From: Streptomyces adustus
GTDB lineage: Bacteria > Actinomycetota > Actinomycetes > Streptomycetales > Streptomycetaceae
Length of the DNA: 41,268 nt
Direction of reading: 5' to 3'
NCBI RefSeq assembly: GCF_009377175.1
Contig: NZ_VJZD01000061.1
Span: 1-41,268 of the forward strand
Position numbers and translations under genes: made by a program. This document shows, piece by piece, positions 8,495 through 16,948 of this stretch. Position 1 is the stretch's first letter. Every line of letters begins with the position of its first letter. The notes below the pieces were generated by a model, which saw only the letters and a program-made list of their open reading frames with translations, was not told the DNA's origin and made no database searches.

Positions 8495-9312
8495 CCAGCC
8501 TGCACACGGACCGCGTCGGCTGGCGCATCGGCGACAAGGTCGTCGTCGACGGCGTCACCCTCACCCTGCGCCCCGGCGAGACCGTCGGCCTGCTCGGGCC
8601 CAACGGCTCGGGCAAGTCGACCCTGTTGAGACTGCTGGCCGGGGTCCTCACCCCCACCGCCGGAGTCGTGACCCTGGACGGGCGCCCGCTCGCCGAGGTC
8701 GGCCGCCGCGCCACCGCCCGCCGCATCGCCAGCGTCGAACAGCACGCCGAGACCCAGACCGAGCTCACCGTCCGCGAGGTCGTCGCGCTGGGCCGCATCC
8801 CGCACCGCCGCGCCTGGACACCTCCGACGACGGCCGACCTGGAAGCCGTCACCGAGGCCCTGCGGCGCACCGGACTGACCGACCGGTCCGGCCAGTCCTG
8901 GCACACCCTCTCCGGCGGCGAACGCCAGCGCACCCAGATCGCCCGCGCGCTCGCCCAGGAACCCCGAGAACTCCTCCTCGACGAACCCACCAACCACCTC
9001 GACATCCAGCACCAGCTCGACCTGCTGGAACTCGTCGCGAGCCTGCCGGTCACCACGGTGATCGCCCTGCACGACCTCAACCTCGCCGCGATGTACTGCG
9101 ACCGCCTGCTCGTCCTGCGCGACGGCCGCGCGGTCATGGAGGGCACCCCGGCCGAGGTACTGACGCCCGACCTCGTCGAGCGGGTCTACGGCGTCCGCAC
9201 CGAGGTCACCCACGGCCCCGGCCACCCCGTGATCCGCTTCCTGCGCCCGGCCGCCCGGGACGCATCTCCCCCGAAGAGGAGTGTGACGAGCGATGGCTCG
9301 ACAGCGCCCTGA
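8491..9312 (+). CDS. cobalamin ABC transporter ATP-binding protein (BtuD-like)
   Basis: The 273-residue ATPase shows Walker A GPNGSGKST (36-44), the ABC signature LSGGE (140-144), Walker B LLLDEP (161-166) with the D-loop NHLD, and the switch His in ALHDLN. This is the standard layout of FepC/BtuD ATPases energising class II importers. ATG 8491 overlaps the permease stop as ATGA. The 3' end overlaps the next gene by 20 bases. Likely cargo is inferred from the riboswitch. Confidence 0.93.
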   Translation: MTSLHTDRVGWRIGDKVVVDGVTLTLRPGETVGLLGPNGSGKSTLLRLLAGVLTPTAGVVTLDGRPLAEVGRRATARRIASVEQHAETQTELTVREVVALGRIPHRRAWTPPTTADLEAVTEALRRTGLTDRSGQSWHTLSGGERQRTQIARALAQEPRELLLDEPTNHLDIQHQLDLLELVASLPVTTVIALHDLNLAAMYCDRLLVLRDGRAVMEGTPAEVLTPDLVERVYGVRTEVTHGPGHPVIRFLRPAARDASPPKRSVTSDGSTAP

Positions 9313-9682
9313 AGCACCGGGCACGGAGCACACCTCCGCCGCACCGGCACCGTGCCGCATCGTCGTCTGCCGGGACTGCTGCTGCGGAACCCCGAAAGTC
9401 ACCGGCGTTGATCACGACCGCCAACTCGCGCGCCTGACCGAGGAGATACCCGTACGCGTCGCGGACTGCCTCGGCGTGTGCGAACACGCCAACGTGGTCG
9501 TCGTCCAGCCCTCCGCCGCAGCACGCGCCGCAGGCGCGCGCCCGGTCTGGCTCGGCCTCGTCAACGACCCCGACGCCACGGAGGACATCGCCGCCTGGGT
9601 ACGGGACGGCGGCCCAGGAGCCGCCGCCTGCCCCGACATCCTCGATCTGTACGTGTTCACCCCACCCCGCAGAGCGCGATGA
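9293..9682 (+). CDS. thioredoxin-like [2Fe-2S] ferredoxin-type protein
   Basis: The 129-residue protein has a Cys cluster VCRDCCCGT (Cys26, 29, 30, 31) and RVADCLGVCEHANVVVV (Cys59, Cys63), the spacing expected for a thioredoxin-fold [2Fe-2S] cluster (shethna-type/NuoE-like), followed by a Trp/Val-rich strand region and an extra Cys near 94. It starts inside the ATPase gene with AGGAG upstream, so it belongs to the B12-controlled operon. A role in reducing or processing imported corrinoid cobalt, or in cobalt chelation, is plausible by context but not shown. A hairpin follows its stop. Confidence 0.8.
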   Translation: MARQRPEAPGTEHTSAAPAPCRIVVCRDCCCGTPKVTGVDHDRQLARLTEEIPVRVADCLGVCEHANVVVVQPSAAARAAGARPVWLGLVNDPDATEDIAAWVRDGGPGAAACPDILDLYVFTPPRRAR

Positions 9683-9688
9683 CCAACT

Positions 9689-9724
9689 CCTCGGCGGCCT
9701 ACGCGTCCAGGCCGGCCGCCGAGG
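9689..9724. terminator. hairpin between convergent operons
   Basis: CCTCGGCGGCC (9689-9699) and GGCCGCCGAGG (9714-9724) form a perfect 11-bp stem with a 14-base loop, seven bases after the ferredoxin stop and before the convergent CoA-transferase gene. There is no T-run, as is common in high-G+C actinobacteria. The remaining bases to 9833 hold nothing I can identify. Confidence 0.6.
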
Positions 9725-9833
9725 ACATGCTCAGAGCCCCAGGCCGCGCAGCAGGGCGTGCCGGCGTCGTACCTGGTCGCGTCCTCGGCAGGGCTCCCGC
9801 CGACTCACAGGCCGACGAACTGCCGTGGCACGT

Positions 9834-10481
9834 TCACACAGCAGCGATGCTGTCCACCCGGAGCGGCGCATTCGTGCGGGCCGTGATGTCCTCGATCGTG
9901 ACGCCGGGGGCGGTTTCCACGAGGGCGAGGCCGTCCGGGGTGATGTCGAGGACACCGAGGTCGGTGATGATCCGGTGCACGCACCGTTCTCCCGTGAGCG
10001 GGAGGGTGCATTCCTTGAGGATCTTGGGGCTGCCGTCCTTGGCGGTGTGTTCCATGAGGACGATGACACGTCGGGCTCCGTGTACCAGGTCCATGGCTCC
10101 GCCCATGCCTTTGACCATCTTGCCGGGGATCATCCAGTTGGCGAGGTCACCCCGCTCCGAGACCTGCATGGCACCCAGTACGGCCGTGTCGATGTGGCCG
10201 CCGCGGATCATGCCGAAGGAGAGGGCGGAGTCGAAGAAGCTCGCGCCGGGCAGGACGGTGACGGTCTCCTTGCCCGCGTTGATGAGGTCGGCATCGACCT
10301 CAGCCTCGGTGGGGTAGGGGCCCGTACCGAGGATGCCGTTCTCGGAGTGCAGGACGACGTGCACGCCGGCCGGCAGGTGGCCGGGGATCAACGTCGGCAG
10401 GCCGATGCCCAGGTTGACGTAGGAGCCGTCGGTGAGTTCTGCGGCGGCGCGGGCGGCCATCTGGTCGCGGGTCCAGGCCAT
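9834..10481 (-). CDS. 3-oxoacid CoA-transferase subunit B
   Basis: The 215-residue protein matches the beta subunit of class I CoA-transferases (ScoB/PcaJ/AtoA type): an opening GSYVNLGIGLPTLIP segment, SENG with catalytic Glu47, and GGHIDTAVLGAMQVSERGDLANWMIPGK in the middle. It moves CoA from an acyl donor such as succinyl-CoA to a 3-oxoacid. Its start overlaps the alpha-subunit stop (TGATG), so the subunits are made together. It is the last gene of the ten-gene catabolic operon. Succinyl-CoA:acetoacetate and 3-oxoadipate transferases cannot be told apart by eye; no thiolase gene follows. Confidence 0.92.
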   Translation of the reverse strand: MAWTRDQMAARAAAELTDGSYVNLGIGLPTLIPGHLPAGVHVVLHSENGILGTGPYPTEAEVDADLINAGKETVTVLPGASFFDSALSFGMIRGGHIDTAVLGAMQVSERGDLANWMIPGKMVKGMGGAMDLVHGARRVIVLMEHTAKDGSPKILKECTLPLTGERCVHRIITDLGVLDITPDGLALVETAPGVTIEDITARTNAPLRVDSIAAV

Positions 10482-11236
10482 CAGGAACGTACCGTCCTCT
10501 TCTCGATCTTCTTGTCGGCGGCTTCTTCGGCGGTGAGCGCCACGATCCGCTGGACGTAGACGCCGGGCAGGTGGATCTCGTCGGGGCGCAGCTCGCCCGG
10601 TTCGGCGAGTTCCTCGACCTCAGCGACCGTGATGCGTCCGGCCATGGCCGCCGGCGGGTTGAAGTTGGCGGCGGCTCTGCGGAAGACGAGGTTGCCGTGG
10701 CGGTCGCCGCGCCAGGCCCGTACGAGGGCGAAGTCGGTGACGATGCCGTGCTCCAGGACGTGCGTGCGGCCGCCGAAGTCGCGGGTCTCCTTGGGTGGGG
10801 AGGCCACGGCGACCGAGCCGTCGGGCCCGTGCCGCCAGGGCAGTCCGCCCACGGCCACCTGCGTACCGACGCCTGCCGGGGTGTAGAAGGCCGGAATACC
10901 CGCGCCGCCGGCCCGCAGACGCTCGGCCAGAGTGCCCTGGGGCACCAGTTCGACCTCCAGCTCCCCGGACAGGTACTGCCGGGCGAACTCCTTGTTCTCG
11001 CCCACGTAGGAGCCGGTCACCCGGCTGATGCGGCTCGCGGCCAGCAGCACGCCGAGGCCCCGGCCGTCGACGCCGCAGTTGTTCGAGACGACCTTCAGAT
11101 CGCCGGCGCCCTGCGCGTACAGGGCGCGGATGAGGGTTTCGGGTACGCCACTGAGGCCGAAGCCGCCGACGGCCAGCGAGGCGCCGTCGTGGATGTCGGC
11201 GACCGCCTCCGTGGCGCTCGCTCGGACCTTGTTCAT
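10481..11236 (-). CDS. 3-oxoacid CoA-transferase subunit A
   Basis: The 251-residue alpha subunit has the CoA-binding motif GGFGLSGVPETLI (about 24-36), NNCGVDGRGLG, and ENKEFARQYLSGELEVELVPQGTLAERLRAGGAGIPAFYTPAGVGT, all typical of ScoA/PcaI. It pairs with the product of the gene overlapping its 3' end by one base. The operon position after two SDRs suggests that an oxidised ring-fission product or 3-oxoacid is activated here; the substrate is inferred only. Confidence 0.93.
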   Translation of the reverse strand: MNKVRASATEAVADIHDGASLAVGGFGLSGVPETLIRALYAQGAGDLKVVSNNCGVDGRGLGVLLAASRISRVTGSYVGENKEFARQYLSGELEVELVPQGTLAERLRAGGAGIPAFYTPAGVGTQVAVGGLPWRHGPDGSVAVASPPKETRDFGGRTHVLEHGIVTDFALVRAWRGDRHGNLVFRRAAANFNPPAAMAGRITVAEVEELAEPGELRPDEIHLPGVYVQRIVALTAEEAADKKIEKRTVRS

Positions 11237-11251
11237 GCGGGGGTTGTCCTT

Positions 11252-12031
11252 TCAGGGGCTCGCGCCGGGCAGGACGGCGGACCAGCCGCCGTCGACGACG
11301 AGGTTGGCCCCCGTGATGTAGGCGGCTTCGTCGGAGGCGAGGAAGACCGCGGCGTTGACGACGTCGTCGGGGCGTCCGACGCGGCCGAGCGGGATGTGGC
11401 GGGCGATGGCGCGCATCGGGTGGTCGTCGGAGAGGAGATTGGTGCGGGAGCCGGCGGTGTCGATCAGGCCGGGGCTGACGCAGTTGGCGCGGATGCCGTG
11501 CGGGGCGCCTTCGGCGGCGAGTTGGCGGGTCAGCGCGATGACGGCACCCTTGGAGGCGGAGTGCGCGGTCCGCTGGTTGGTGAGTGAGCCGGTGAGTCCC
11601 GCGGTGGAGCCGACGGTGAGGATGCAGCCCCGGCTGCGCCGCAGCTGCGGCCAGGCGGATCGGACGGTCAGCCACACCGAGTCCAGTTCGGCCCGCATGG
11701 TGAAGGCGAAGTCCTGGTAGGGCTGGCTGTCGACCGGTCCGAAGCGGACGGCGCCCGCGTTGGCGTAGACGATGTCGATGCCGCCGAAGGCGTCCACGGC
11801 TTCCTCGACCCAGGAGGAGACGGACTGCTCGTCGGTGACGTCCAGGGGGCCGGGAGTCAGCGCGGTCCCGCCTTCGCGGGCGATGAGGCGCTGCGTTTCG
11901 AGTGCCTCCTCGTGCAGCAGGTCGCCGCCCACTACGAGCGCGCCCTCGGCCGCGAAGCGCAGTGCCGCGGCCCGCCCCTGGCCGCGGGCGGTCCCGGAGA
12001 TCAGGGCCACCTTGCCGTCGAGCCGCTTCAT
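11252..12031 (-). CDS. SDR-family oxidoreductase with His at the usual catalytic Tyr position
   Basis: This 259-residue classical short-chain dehydrogenase has the NAD(P) motif SGTARGQG (12-19), an acidic GGD after beta-2 (Asp37, favouring NAD), YANAG (89-93) and catalytic Ser142 in TVGSTAG. At the YxxxK site it reads HSASK, so His157 replaces Tyr while Lys161 is kept. I checked the codon (CAC). His variants are seen in some SDRs, and activity may be altered. ATG 12031 overlaps the previous stop as ATGA. It probably oxidises a hydroxyl of a pathway intermediate, but the step is not known. Confidence 0.88.
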   Translation of the reverse strand: MKRLDGKVALISGTARGQGRAAALRFAAEGALVVGGDLLHEEALETQRLIAREGGTALTPGPLDVTDEQSVSSWVEEAVDAFGGIDIVYANAGAVRFGPVDSQPYQDFAFTMRAELDSVWLTVRSAWPQLRRSRGCILTVGSTAGLTGSLTNQRTAHSASKGAVIALTRQLAAEGAPHGIRANCVSPGLIDTAGSRTNLLSDDHPMRAIARHIPLGRVGRPDDVVNAAVFLASDEAAYITGANLVVDGGWSAVLPGASP

Positions 12032-12783
12032 GCGCAGGCCTCCCCGAAGAGCGCGTCCGATACGGACTTCACGCCGCCGTGCGCGGTCAGGCCGCCGTCG
12101 ACGGCGATCTCCGCGCCGGTGATGAAGGACGATTCGTTCGACAGGAGGAAGACGACCAGCGGGGCCACCTCGGCCGCGGTGCCCGTGCGCCCGAGCGGGG
12201 TCTCACGGATGTTGGCGGCGCGGAAGGCCGGTGCGGCGGACGCGGTCATCTCCGTCTCGATGTAGCCGGGATGGATCGTGTTGACGCGGATGCCGCGCGG
12301 TCCGAGCTCCGTGGCCGCGGTCTTCGACAGGCCGCGCAGGGCCCATTTGCTGGTCGTGTAGGCGACCGGGTAGTGAGCGGTGAGGGCCGCCGAGGAGCCG
12401 ACGTTCACGATGGAGGCGCCGCACGGCATGAGCGGGGCGAGGTGCTGGATGCCGAGCAGCGGACCGGTCACGTTGACCGCGTGGACCCGTGCCAGGTCTT
12501 CCGGGCGTACGTCGCCGATGCGGGCGCGCCAGGTGATGCCGGCATTGTTCACCAGGCCGTGCACCTGCCCGTACGTCTCTTCGAGCTCGGCGGCCAGTTC
12601 CGCCCAGTCCTGCTCGCTGGTGACGTCGAGGCGACGACAGCCCTCGGAGGACGCGACGTCGGTGGCGATGACCCGGGCTCCCTCCCGCACCAGTGCCTCG
12701 GCCTCGGCGGCACCCTGGCCGCGGGCCGCTCCGGTGACCACGACGACCTTGCCGAGCAGCCGCTTGGGGTGCAGGTCGCTCAC
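12028..12783 (-). CDS. SDR-family oxidoreductase
   Basis: 251 residues with GTG start overlapping the upstream FAH stop as GTGA. The cofactor loop TGAARGQG (17-24), Asp42 after beta-2, NNAG (79-82), Ser130 and YTTSK (Tyr142, Lys146) give a complete SDR active site, in contrast with the next gene. Likely an NAD-dependent alcohol dehydrogenase or a dihydrodiol-type dehydrogenase acting in the same aromatic pathway. The two SDRs sit back to back and could act in sequence or on opposite stereoisomers (inference). Confidence 0.9.
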   Translation of the reverse strand: MSDLHPKRLLGKVVVVTGAARGQGAAEAEALVREGARVIATDVASSEGCRRLDVTSEQDWAELAAELEETYGQVHGLVNNAGITWRARIGDVRPEDLARVHAVNVTGPLLGIQHLAPLMPCGASIVNVGSSAALTAHYPVAYTTSKWALRGLSKTAATELGPRGIRVNTIHPGYIETEMTASAAPAFRAANIRETPLGRTGTAAEVAPLVVFLLSNESSFITGAEIAVDGGLTAHGGVKSVSDALFGEACA

Positions 12784-13751
12784 GGCCGCTCCCGGGTGCG
12801 GCGCCGGCCGGCGGGGATGGCCACGGGGGCGGTGCCGGGGACGACGGTGTTGGACACGGTGCCGATGCCCTCGACCGTGAGGGTGACGGTGTCGCCGGGC
12901 TTGAGCGGCGGCGGGGTCCGTTCTCCGCGTACGCCCCACAGTTCGGCGAGGCAGCCGCCGTTGCCGCAGGTGCCGGAGCCGAGGACGTCGCCCGGGACGA
13001 CCCGGGTGCCCCGGGAGGCGTAGGCGACCATCTCCTCGAACGTCCAGCTCATGTTGGACAGCAGATCCCGGCCGACGACCTCGCCGTTGACCTCGGCGGT
13101 GAGGGCCAGCCTCAGGAAGCCGTCCTCGTCCCGGTACGGTTCGAGCTCGTCGGCGGTGACCAGGCAGGGGCCGAGGGTGGTGGCGGTGTCCTTGCCCTTG
13201 CACGGGCCGAGTCCCACCTTCATCTCGGCGGACTGGAGATCCCGTGCGGACCAGTCGTTGAAGACCGTGTAGCCGATGATGTGGTCGCGTGCCTGGTCGG
13301 GCGTGAGGTCGCGGCCCTCGCGCCCGATGACCGCGGCGACCTCCAGCTCGAAGTCCAGGACGGCGGAGCCCGGCGGCATCGGGATGTCGTCGCCGGTCGC
13401 GTAGATCGCGTGCGGGTTGGTGAAGTAGAAGGTGGGCGCGGCGTACCACTGTTCGGGCACCCCGGCTGCGCCCTCCACCGCGCGCCGTACGCCCTCGACG
13501 TGTTCCTCGAAGGTGACGAAGTCCCGCACGGAGGCGGGTCGGAGCGGTGGCAGGAGACGCACCTGGGAGACGTGCGGGCCCGGCGGGACGTCGAGGGTGG
13601 CGGCGCCGAGTTCGAGGAGTGCCGAAAGGCCGCCCCCGGCGTCGATGATCTCGGTCAGTGATCGGACGCCGGGTACGGGATACAGCACGCCGTCGTCGGC
13701 GACGACGGCGACGCGGGTCTGACGCCGGTGTTCGTAGGCGGCGAAGCGCAT
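12780..13751 (-). CDS. fumarylacetoacetate hydrolase (FAH) family enzyme
   Basis: 323 residues. The C-terminal FAH domain begins near residue 75. Metal-binding acids are Glu135 and Glu137 in DFELEVAAVIG and Asp166 in FNDWSARD, all present. FAH-family enzymes in meta-cleavage pathways hydrolyse C-C bonds, decarboxylate or isomerise 2-oxo-dienoates. This one carries the longer FAAH-like arrangement (TFYFTNPHAIYATGDDIPMPPG, GSGTCGNGGCLAELWG). It follows the dioxygenase gene after 91 bases, the largest gap within the operon, so an extra promoter or processing site is possible. It should act on the ring-cleavage product. Confidence 0.9.
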   Translation of the reverse strand: MRFAAYEHRRQTRVAVVADDGVLYPVPGVRSLTEIIDAGGGLSALLELGAATLDVPPGPHVSQVRLLPPLRPASVRDFVTFEEHVEGVRRAVEGAAGVPEQWYAAPTFYFTNPHAIYATGDDIPMPPGSAVLDFELEVAAVIGREGRDLTPDQARDHIIGYTVFNDWSARDLQSAEMKVGLGPCKGKDTATTLGPCLVTADELEPYRDEDGFLRLALTAEVNGEVVGRDLLSNMSWTFEEMVAYASRGTRVVPGDVLGSGTCGNGGCLAELWGVRGERTPPPLKPGDTVTLTVEGIGTVSNTVVPGTAPVAIPAGRRRTRERP

Positions 13752-13842
13752 GAGCAGCTCCTGGCTGGGGCAGGGCCCGGGGTGCGGCGCCGTGTGTCAG
13801 GGCGGATGACAGGCGCCCGCGCCCCGGGAGTCGGGAGGGGGA

Positions 13843-14781
13843 TCAGACCGGCGGGGCGACGAAGCAGCCGCGGTCGGGGTCGTTGAAGGACTCCTTGGCG
13901 ACCAGCTCGTTCATCGGGTTGGCGGTGCCCCACTGGTCGGTGACCTCGGGCTGGGAGAAGTCGTAGACGTGCGGGTGCCAGGTGTCCTCGTCCAGACATT
14001 CCAGCTCGGTGGTGTACTCGACGGTGTTGCCGTGCGGGTCGAGGAAGTACGTGAAGGTGTTGTCACCGGCCATGTGACGGCCGGGGCCCCAGATCTTCTG
14101 GAAACCGGCGCGGATCACCCGGCCGGAGCCGCGCATGTACTCGTCGATGCCGCGCATCTCGAACGACACGTGGTGCAGGGAGGTGTGGGGGCCCTTGGCC
14201 AGTGCCATCGAGTGGTGCTGGTCGGAGATCCGCATGAAGTGCATGACCTCGCCCATGTGCGGCGAGCTCAGGGTGTCGGAGAGCCGGAAGCCGAGGTGGG
14301 TCTCGTACCAGGCCCGGGTGCGGTCGAGGTCGGGGGAGTTGAGGACCACGTGCGACAGCTTGACCGGGATCGACTCCTTCTCCTCGATCTTGCGGTGCTG
14401 CCGTACCGCCACGTCGGCCGAGACCTCGATGGTCCGGCCGTCCACGTCGAAGAAGCGGAAGCCGTAACCGCCGCCGGGGGTGTCCACCGTGCCGGGCCGC
14501 GTGATCAACTGCACCCCACCGGACAGGAGTTGCTCGGCGAGAGTGTCGACGTCGGCCGGTGTTGCGGCGCCGTAGGAGACGAGGTCGAGACGCTTCTCCT
14601 CGGCCTTGCGCAGCCTGACGACATACTGCTCGGGGGAGCCCTCGGCGGCGAGGAAGGAGATCCCGGAGTCCTCGGCGACCCTGGTCAGGCCCCAGACGCC
14701 CGCGTAGAAGTCGAGCTGCTTGTCGTAGTCGGGCACGGCCAGGTCGACGTGCCGCAGATGGGTGAGCAGTCGTGCGCTCAT
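13843..14781 (-). CDS. extradiol ring-cleavage dioxygenase, VOC/glyoxalase family
   Basis: The 312-residue protein has two VOC modules: an N-terminal half without ligands (1-125) and a catalytic C-terminal half with the Fe(II) 2-His-1-Glu set His144 (LSHVVLNSPD), His203/204 (SLHHVSFE) and Glu255 (GNTVEYTTE). This is the layout of catechol 2,3-dioxygenase/BphC type enzymes, which open catechols next to the hydroxyls with O2. Its place between a monooxygenase and FAH enzymes supports that role. The tail continues about 50 residues after the last ligand. Substrate unknown. Confidence 0.9.
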   Translation of the reverse strand: MSARLLTHLRHVDLAVPDYDKQLDFYAGVWGLTRVAEDSGISFLAAEGSPEQYVVRLRKAEEKRLDLVSYGAATPADVDTLAEQLLSGGVQLITRPGTVDTPGGGYGFRFFDVDGRTIEVSADVAVRQHRKIEEKESIPVKLSHVVLNSPDLDRTRAWYETHLGFRLSDTLSSPHMGEVMHFMRISDQHHSMALAKGPHTSLHHVSFEMRGIDEYMRGSGRVIRAGFQKIWGPGRHMAGDNTFTYFLDPHGNTVEYTTELECLDEDTWHPHVYDFSQPEVTDQWGTANPMNELVAKESFNDPDRGCFVAPPV

Positions 14782-14793
14782 GACGGTTCCTCC

Positions 14794-15798
14794 TCAGGAC
14801 TGGGTCAGGTTGAGCAGGGTGGCGGCGGTGCCGCCCCGGACGGCCTCGAAGTCGGCCTCGGGCAGGTCTGCGGCGCGCAGTGCGCCGACGGGGTCCTTCG
14901 AGCCCATGTCGAAGGGGAAGTCGGAGCCGAGCAGCACCCGATCGGCGCCCGCCACCCGGATCAACTCCCGCAGGACGGACGGGTCGTGCACGAGCGAGTC
15001 GAAGTACAGGCGCTTCAGATAGCTGCTGGGCGGATGAGCGCAGCCGGCGGCCGCGTCGGGGCGGGCGGACCAGGCGTGGTCGGAGCGGCCGATGTGGGTG
15101 GGCAGGTAGCCGCCGCCGTGGGCGGCGATCACCTTCAGCCCCGGGTGACGGTCGAGCACTCCCGAGAAGATCAGGTGCGACAGTGCGACGGCGTTCTCGG
15201 TGGGCTGGCCCACGGTGTTGGACAGATACCACTGGTCCAGGCGCTCGTCCAGCGTGCACCCGAAGGGATGCAGGAAGACGATGGCGCCCGTCTCCTCCGC
15301 CCGCGACCAGAACGGTTCGTAGGCCGGGTCGGACAGTTCCAGGCCGGGGGCGTGGCTGGAGACCTCCACTCCTGCCAGTCCCTGCTCCAGGGCGTGATCG
15401 AGCGCGCGCACCGTGTGGTGAGGGTGCTGGAGCGGCGCAAGGCCGAGGCCGCGCATCCGGTGCGGAGCGGCTGAACAGTGCGCGGCCGTCGACTCGTTGG
15501 CCAGCCGGTACAGCTTCTCGGCCGTCTCCTCGTCCGTCCAGTAGTGGTAGTGCGAGGGCGAGGGGCTGACGAGCTGGACGTCCACGCCCTGCGCGTCCAT
15601 CGCGGCCAGGCGTGCGGCCGGGTCGGTGAGCTGCGGGACGCGGTCGCGCACCATGGGGCCGCTGACCGCGAGGGCCGCGGGGCCGTTGCGCCGTGCGTCC
15701 AGCGCTCTGGCCGTCGCCTGCCCGGGCAGGCCCTCCACGAGTGCTTCGACCTCGGGCAGCAGTACGTGCGCGTGGACGTCGACGGTCGGCGAGGTCAC
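14794..15798 (-). CDS. amidohydrolase-family protein (ACMSD-like decarboxylase or hydrolase)
   Basis: 334 residues, GTG start overlapping the monooxygenase stop (GTGA). Metal ligands of the amidohydrolase-2 family are visible: DVHAH (His9, His11), FLHP (His177), AAHGGG (His227) and GSDFPF (Asp293). The closest well-known relatives are aminocarboxymuconate-semialdehyde decarboxylase and o-hydroxybenzoate-type decarboxylases such as gamma-resorcylate decarboxylase. In this operon it could remove a carboxyl group from an aromatic acid or from a ring-fission product. Its position between monooxygenase and dioxygenase fits either order of steps. Confidence 0.87.
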   Translation of the reverse strand: MTSPTVDVHAHVLLPEVEALVEGLPGQATARALDARRNGPAALAVSGPMVRDRVPQLTDPAARLAAMDAQGVDVQLVSPSPSHYHYWTDEETAEKLYRLANESTAAHCSAAPHRMRGLGLAPLQHPHHTVRALDHALEQGLAGVEVSSHAPGLELSDPAYEPFWSRAEETGAIVFLHPFGCTLDERLDQWYLSNTVGQPTENAVALSHLIFSGVLDRHPGLKVIAAHGGGYLPTHIGRSDHAWSARPDAAAGCAHPPSSYLKRLYFDSLVHDPSVLRELIRVAGADRVLLGSDFPFDMGSKDPVGALRAADLPEADFEAVRGGTAATLLNLTQS

Positions 15799-16925
15799 GG
15801 CAGCTCCCTGAGCATCGTCATCGTGCGGCCCATGAGACCGGGCACGTCCGCGTCGCGTACGCCGTCGAGCTGCCACTGCCCGATCTGCACGGACGCCTCG
15901 ACCACCGGACGGACGCGGGCGATCCGCCGCTCGTAGTACGACTGGAGGAGCGGGTCGTCCCAGACCTCGGCGCCGGTCAGCAGCTGCGCGAGCACCCAGG
16001 CGTCCTCCAGGGACAGGGCGGCGCCCTGCGCGAGGGTGGGCGGACAGCAGTGGGCGGCGTCGCCGACGAGGACCACGCGGCCCCGGTGCCAGGAACCCTC
16101 GACCAGCATCCGGTCGAACCAGCTGTAGTTGACCTTCGCCGGATCGGTGATGTGCTCGGTGATCTCCGGCCAGAATCCCCCGTACGCCGCGGTCAGGCCG
16201 CGCATCTCGTCGGCGTAGGACTCCGCCGGGATCGACGCCCGGTCGCGGTTGGCCTCGACCACGTAGGCGTAGATCGTGGTGTCGCTCGTCGGACAGTATC
16301 CGGCGATGTAGGCGGGGCCGCCGTAGGCGAGGTCCGTGCGGGTCACGCCGTCGGGCCGGGGGACCGCGACACGCCAGATGGCCATGCCGGTGGGCTCCGG
16401 CTTCGCCGTGATCCCGATGGCCGCGCGGGTGGCGGAACCCATCCCGTCCGCGGCGACCACCAGGTCGTAGCGGCCCTCGGTACCGTCGGTGAAGCGCACG
16501 CTCACGCCGGTGTCGTCCTGCTCCAGCCGCTCGACCCGGGTGCCGAGGCGCACCGAGGCGCCACTGGCACGCACGGCGTCGATCAGGATGCGCTGGAGGT
16601 GGGGGCGCTGCATGCCGACGGTGGCGGGCAGGTCGTCGCCGCCGGTGCGAAGGTCCTCGGCGACGTGCAGGACCGTACCGTCGGGAGCGGTGATGCCGAC
16701 CGACCCGAAACCGAAACCGGATGCGTCGACCTGCTCCCACACGCCCAGTTCGCGCAGTACCCGCAGGGCGTTGCCCTGGAGGGTGATACCTGAACCGGCG
16801 GTGGCGTTCCAGTCGTCCTTGGCCTCGATCAGGTCCACGGTCAGACCGGACCGGCGCAGCAGCACGGTCACGGCGTTTCCGGCGGCCCCACCGCCGATCA
16901 CCAAGACTGTGCGGGCTGTGCTCAT
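15795..16925 (-). CDS. FAD-dependent aromatic monooxygenase
   Basis: The 376-residue flavoprotein has GGGAAG (11-16) of the Rossmann FAD site, the DG motif AADGMG (159-163) and the GD motif LVGDAAH (287-292), followed by QGAALSLEDAWVLA. It belongs to the single-component class A hydroxylases such as salicylate and 6-hydroxynicotinate monooxygenases, which use NAD(P)H and O2. It probably adds the hydroxyl that creates the catecholic substrate for the downstream dioxygenase. ATG 16925 has GAGGAG upstream. The precise aromatic substrate cannot be read from the sequence. Confidence 0.92.
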   Translation of the reverse strand: MSTARTVLVIGGGAAGNAVTVLLRRSGLTVDLIEAKDDWNATAGSGITLQGNALRVLRELGVWEQVDASGFGFGSVGITAPDGTVLHVAEDLRTGGDDLPATVGMQRPHLQRILIDAVRASGASVRLGTRVERLEQDDTGVSVRFTDGTEGRYDLVVAADGMGSATRAAIGITAKPEPTGMAIWRVAVPRPDGVTRTDLAYGGPAYIAGYCPTSDTTIYAYVVEANRDRASIPAESYADEMRGLTAAYGGFWPEITEHITDPAKVNYSWFDRMLVEGSWHRGRVVLVGDAAHCCPPTLAQGAALSLEDAWVLAQLLTGAEVWDDPLLQSYYERRIARVRPVVEASVQIGQWQLDGVRDADVPGLMGRTMTMLRELP

Positions 16926-16948
16926 GGCGAACTCCTCTGCTGGGCGCG

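Noticed and set aside
9834..11236. Assignment of the CoA-transferase specifically as 3-oxoadipate CoA-transferase (PcaIJ)
   Set aside because: PcaIJ and ScoAB cannot be separated by reading motifs, and no other ortho-pathway gene (pcaH, G, B, C, D, F) is in the window.
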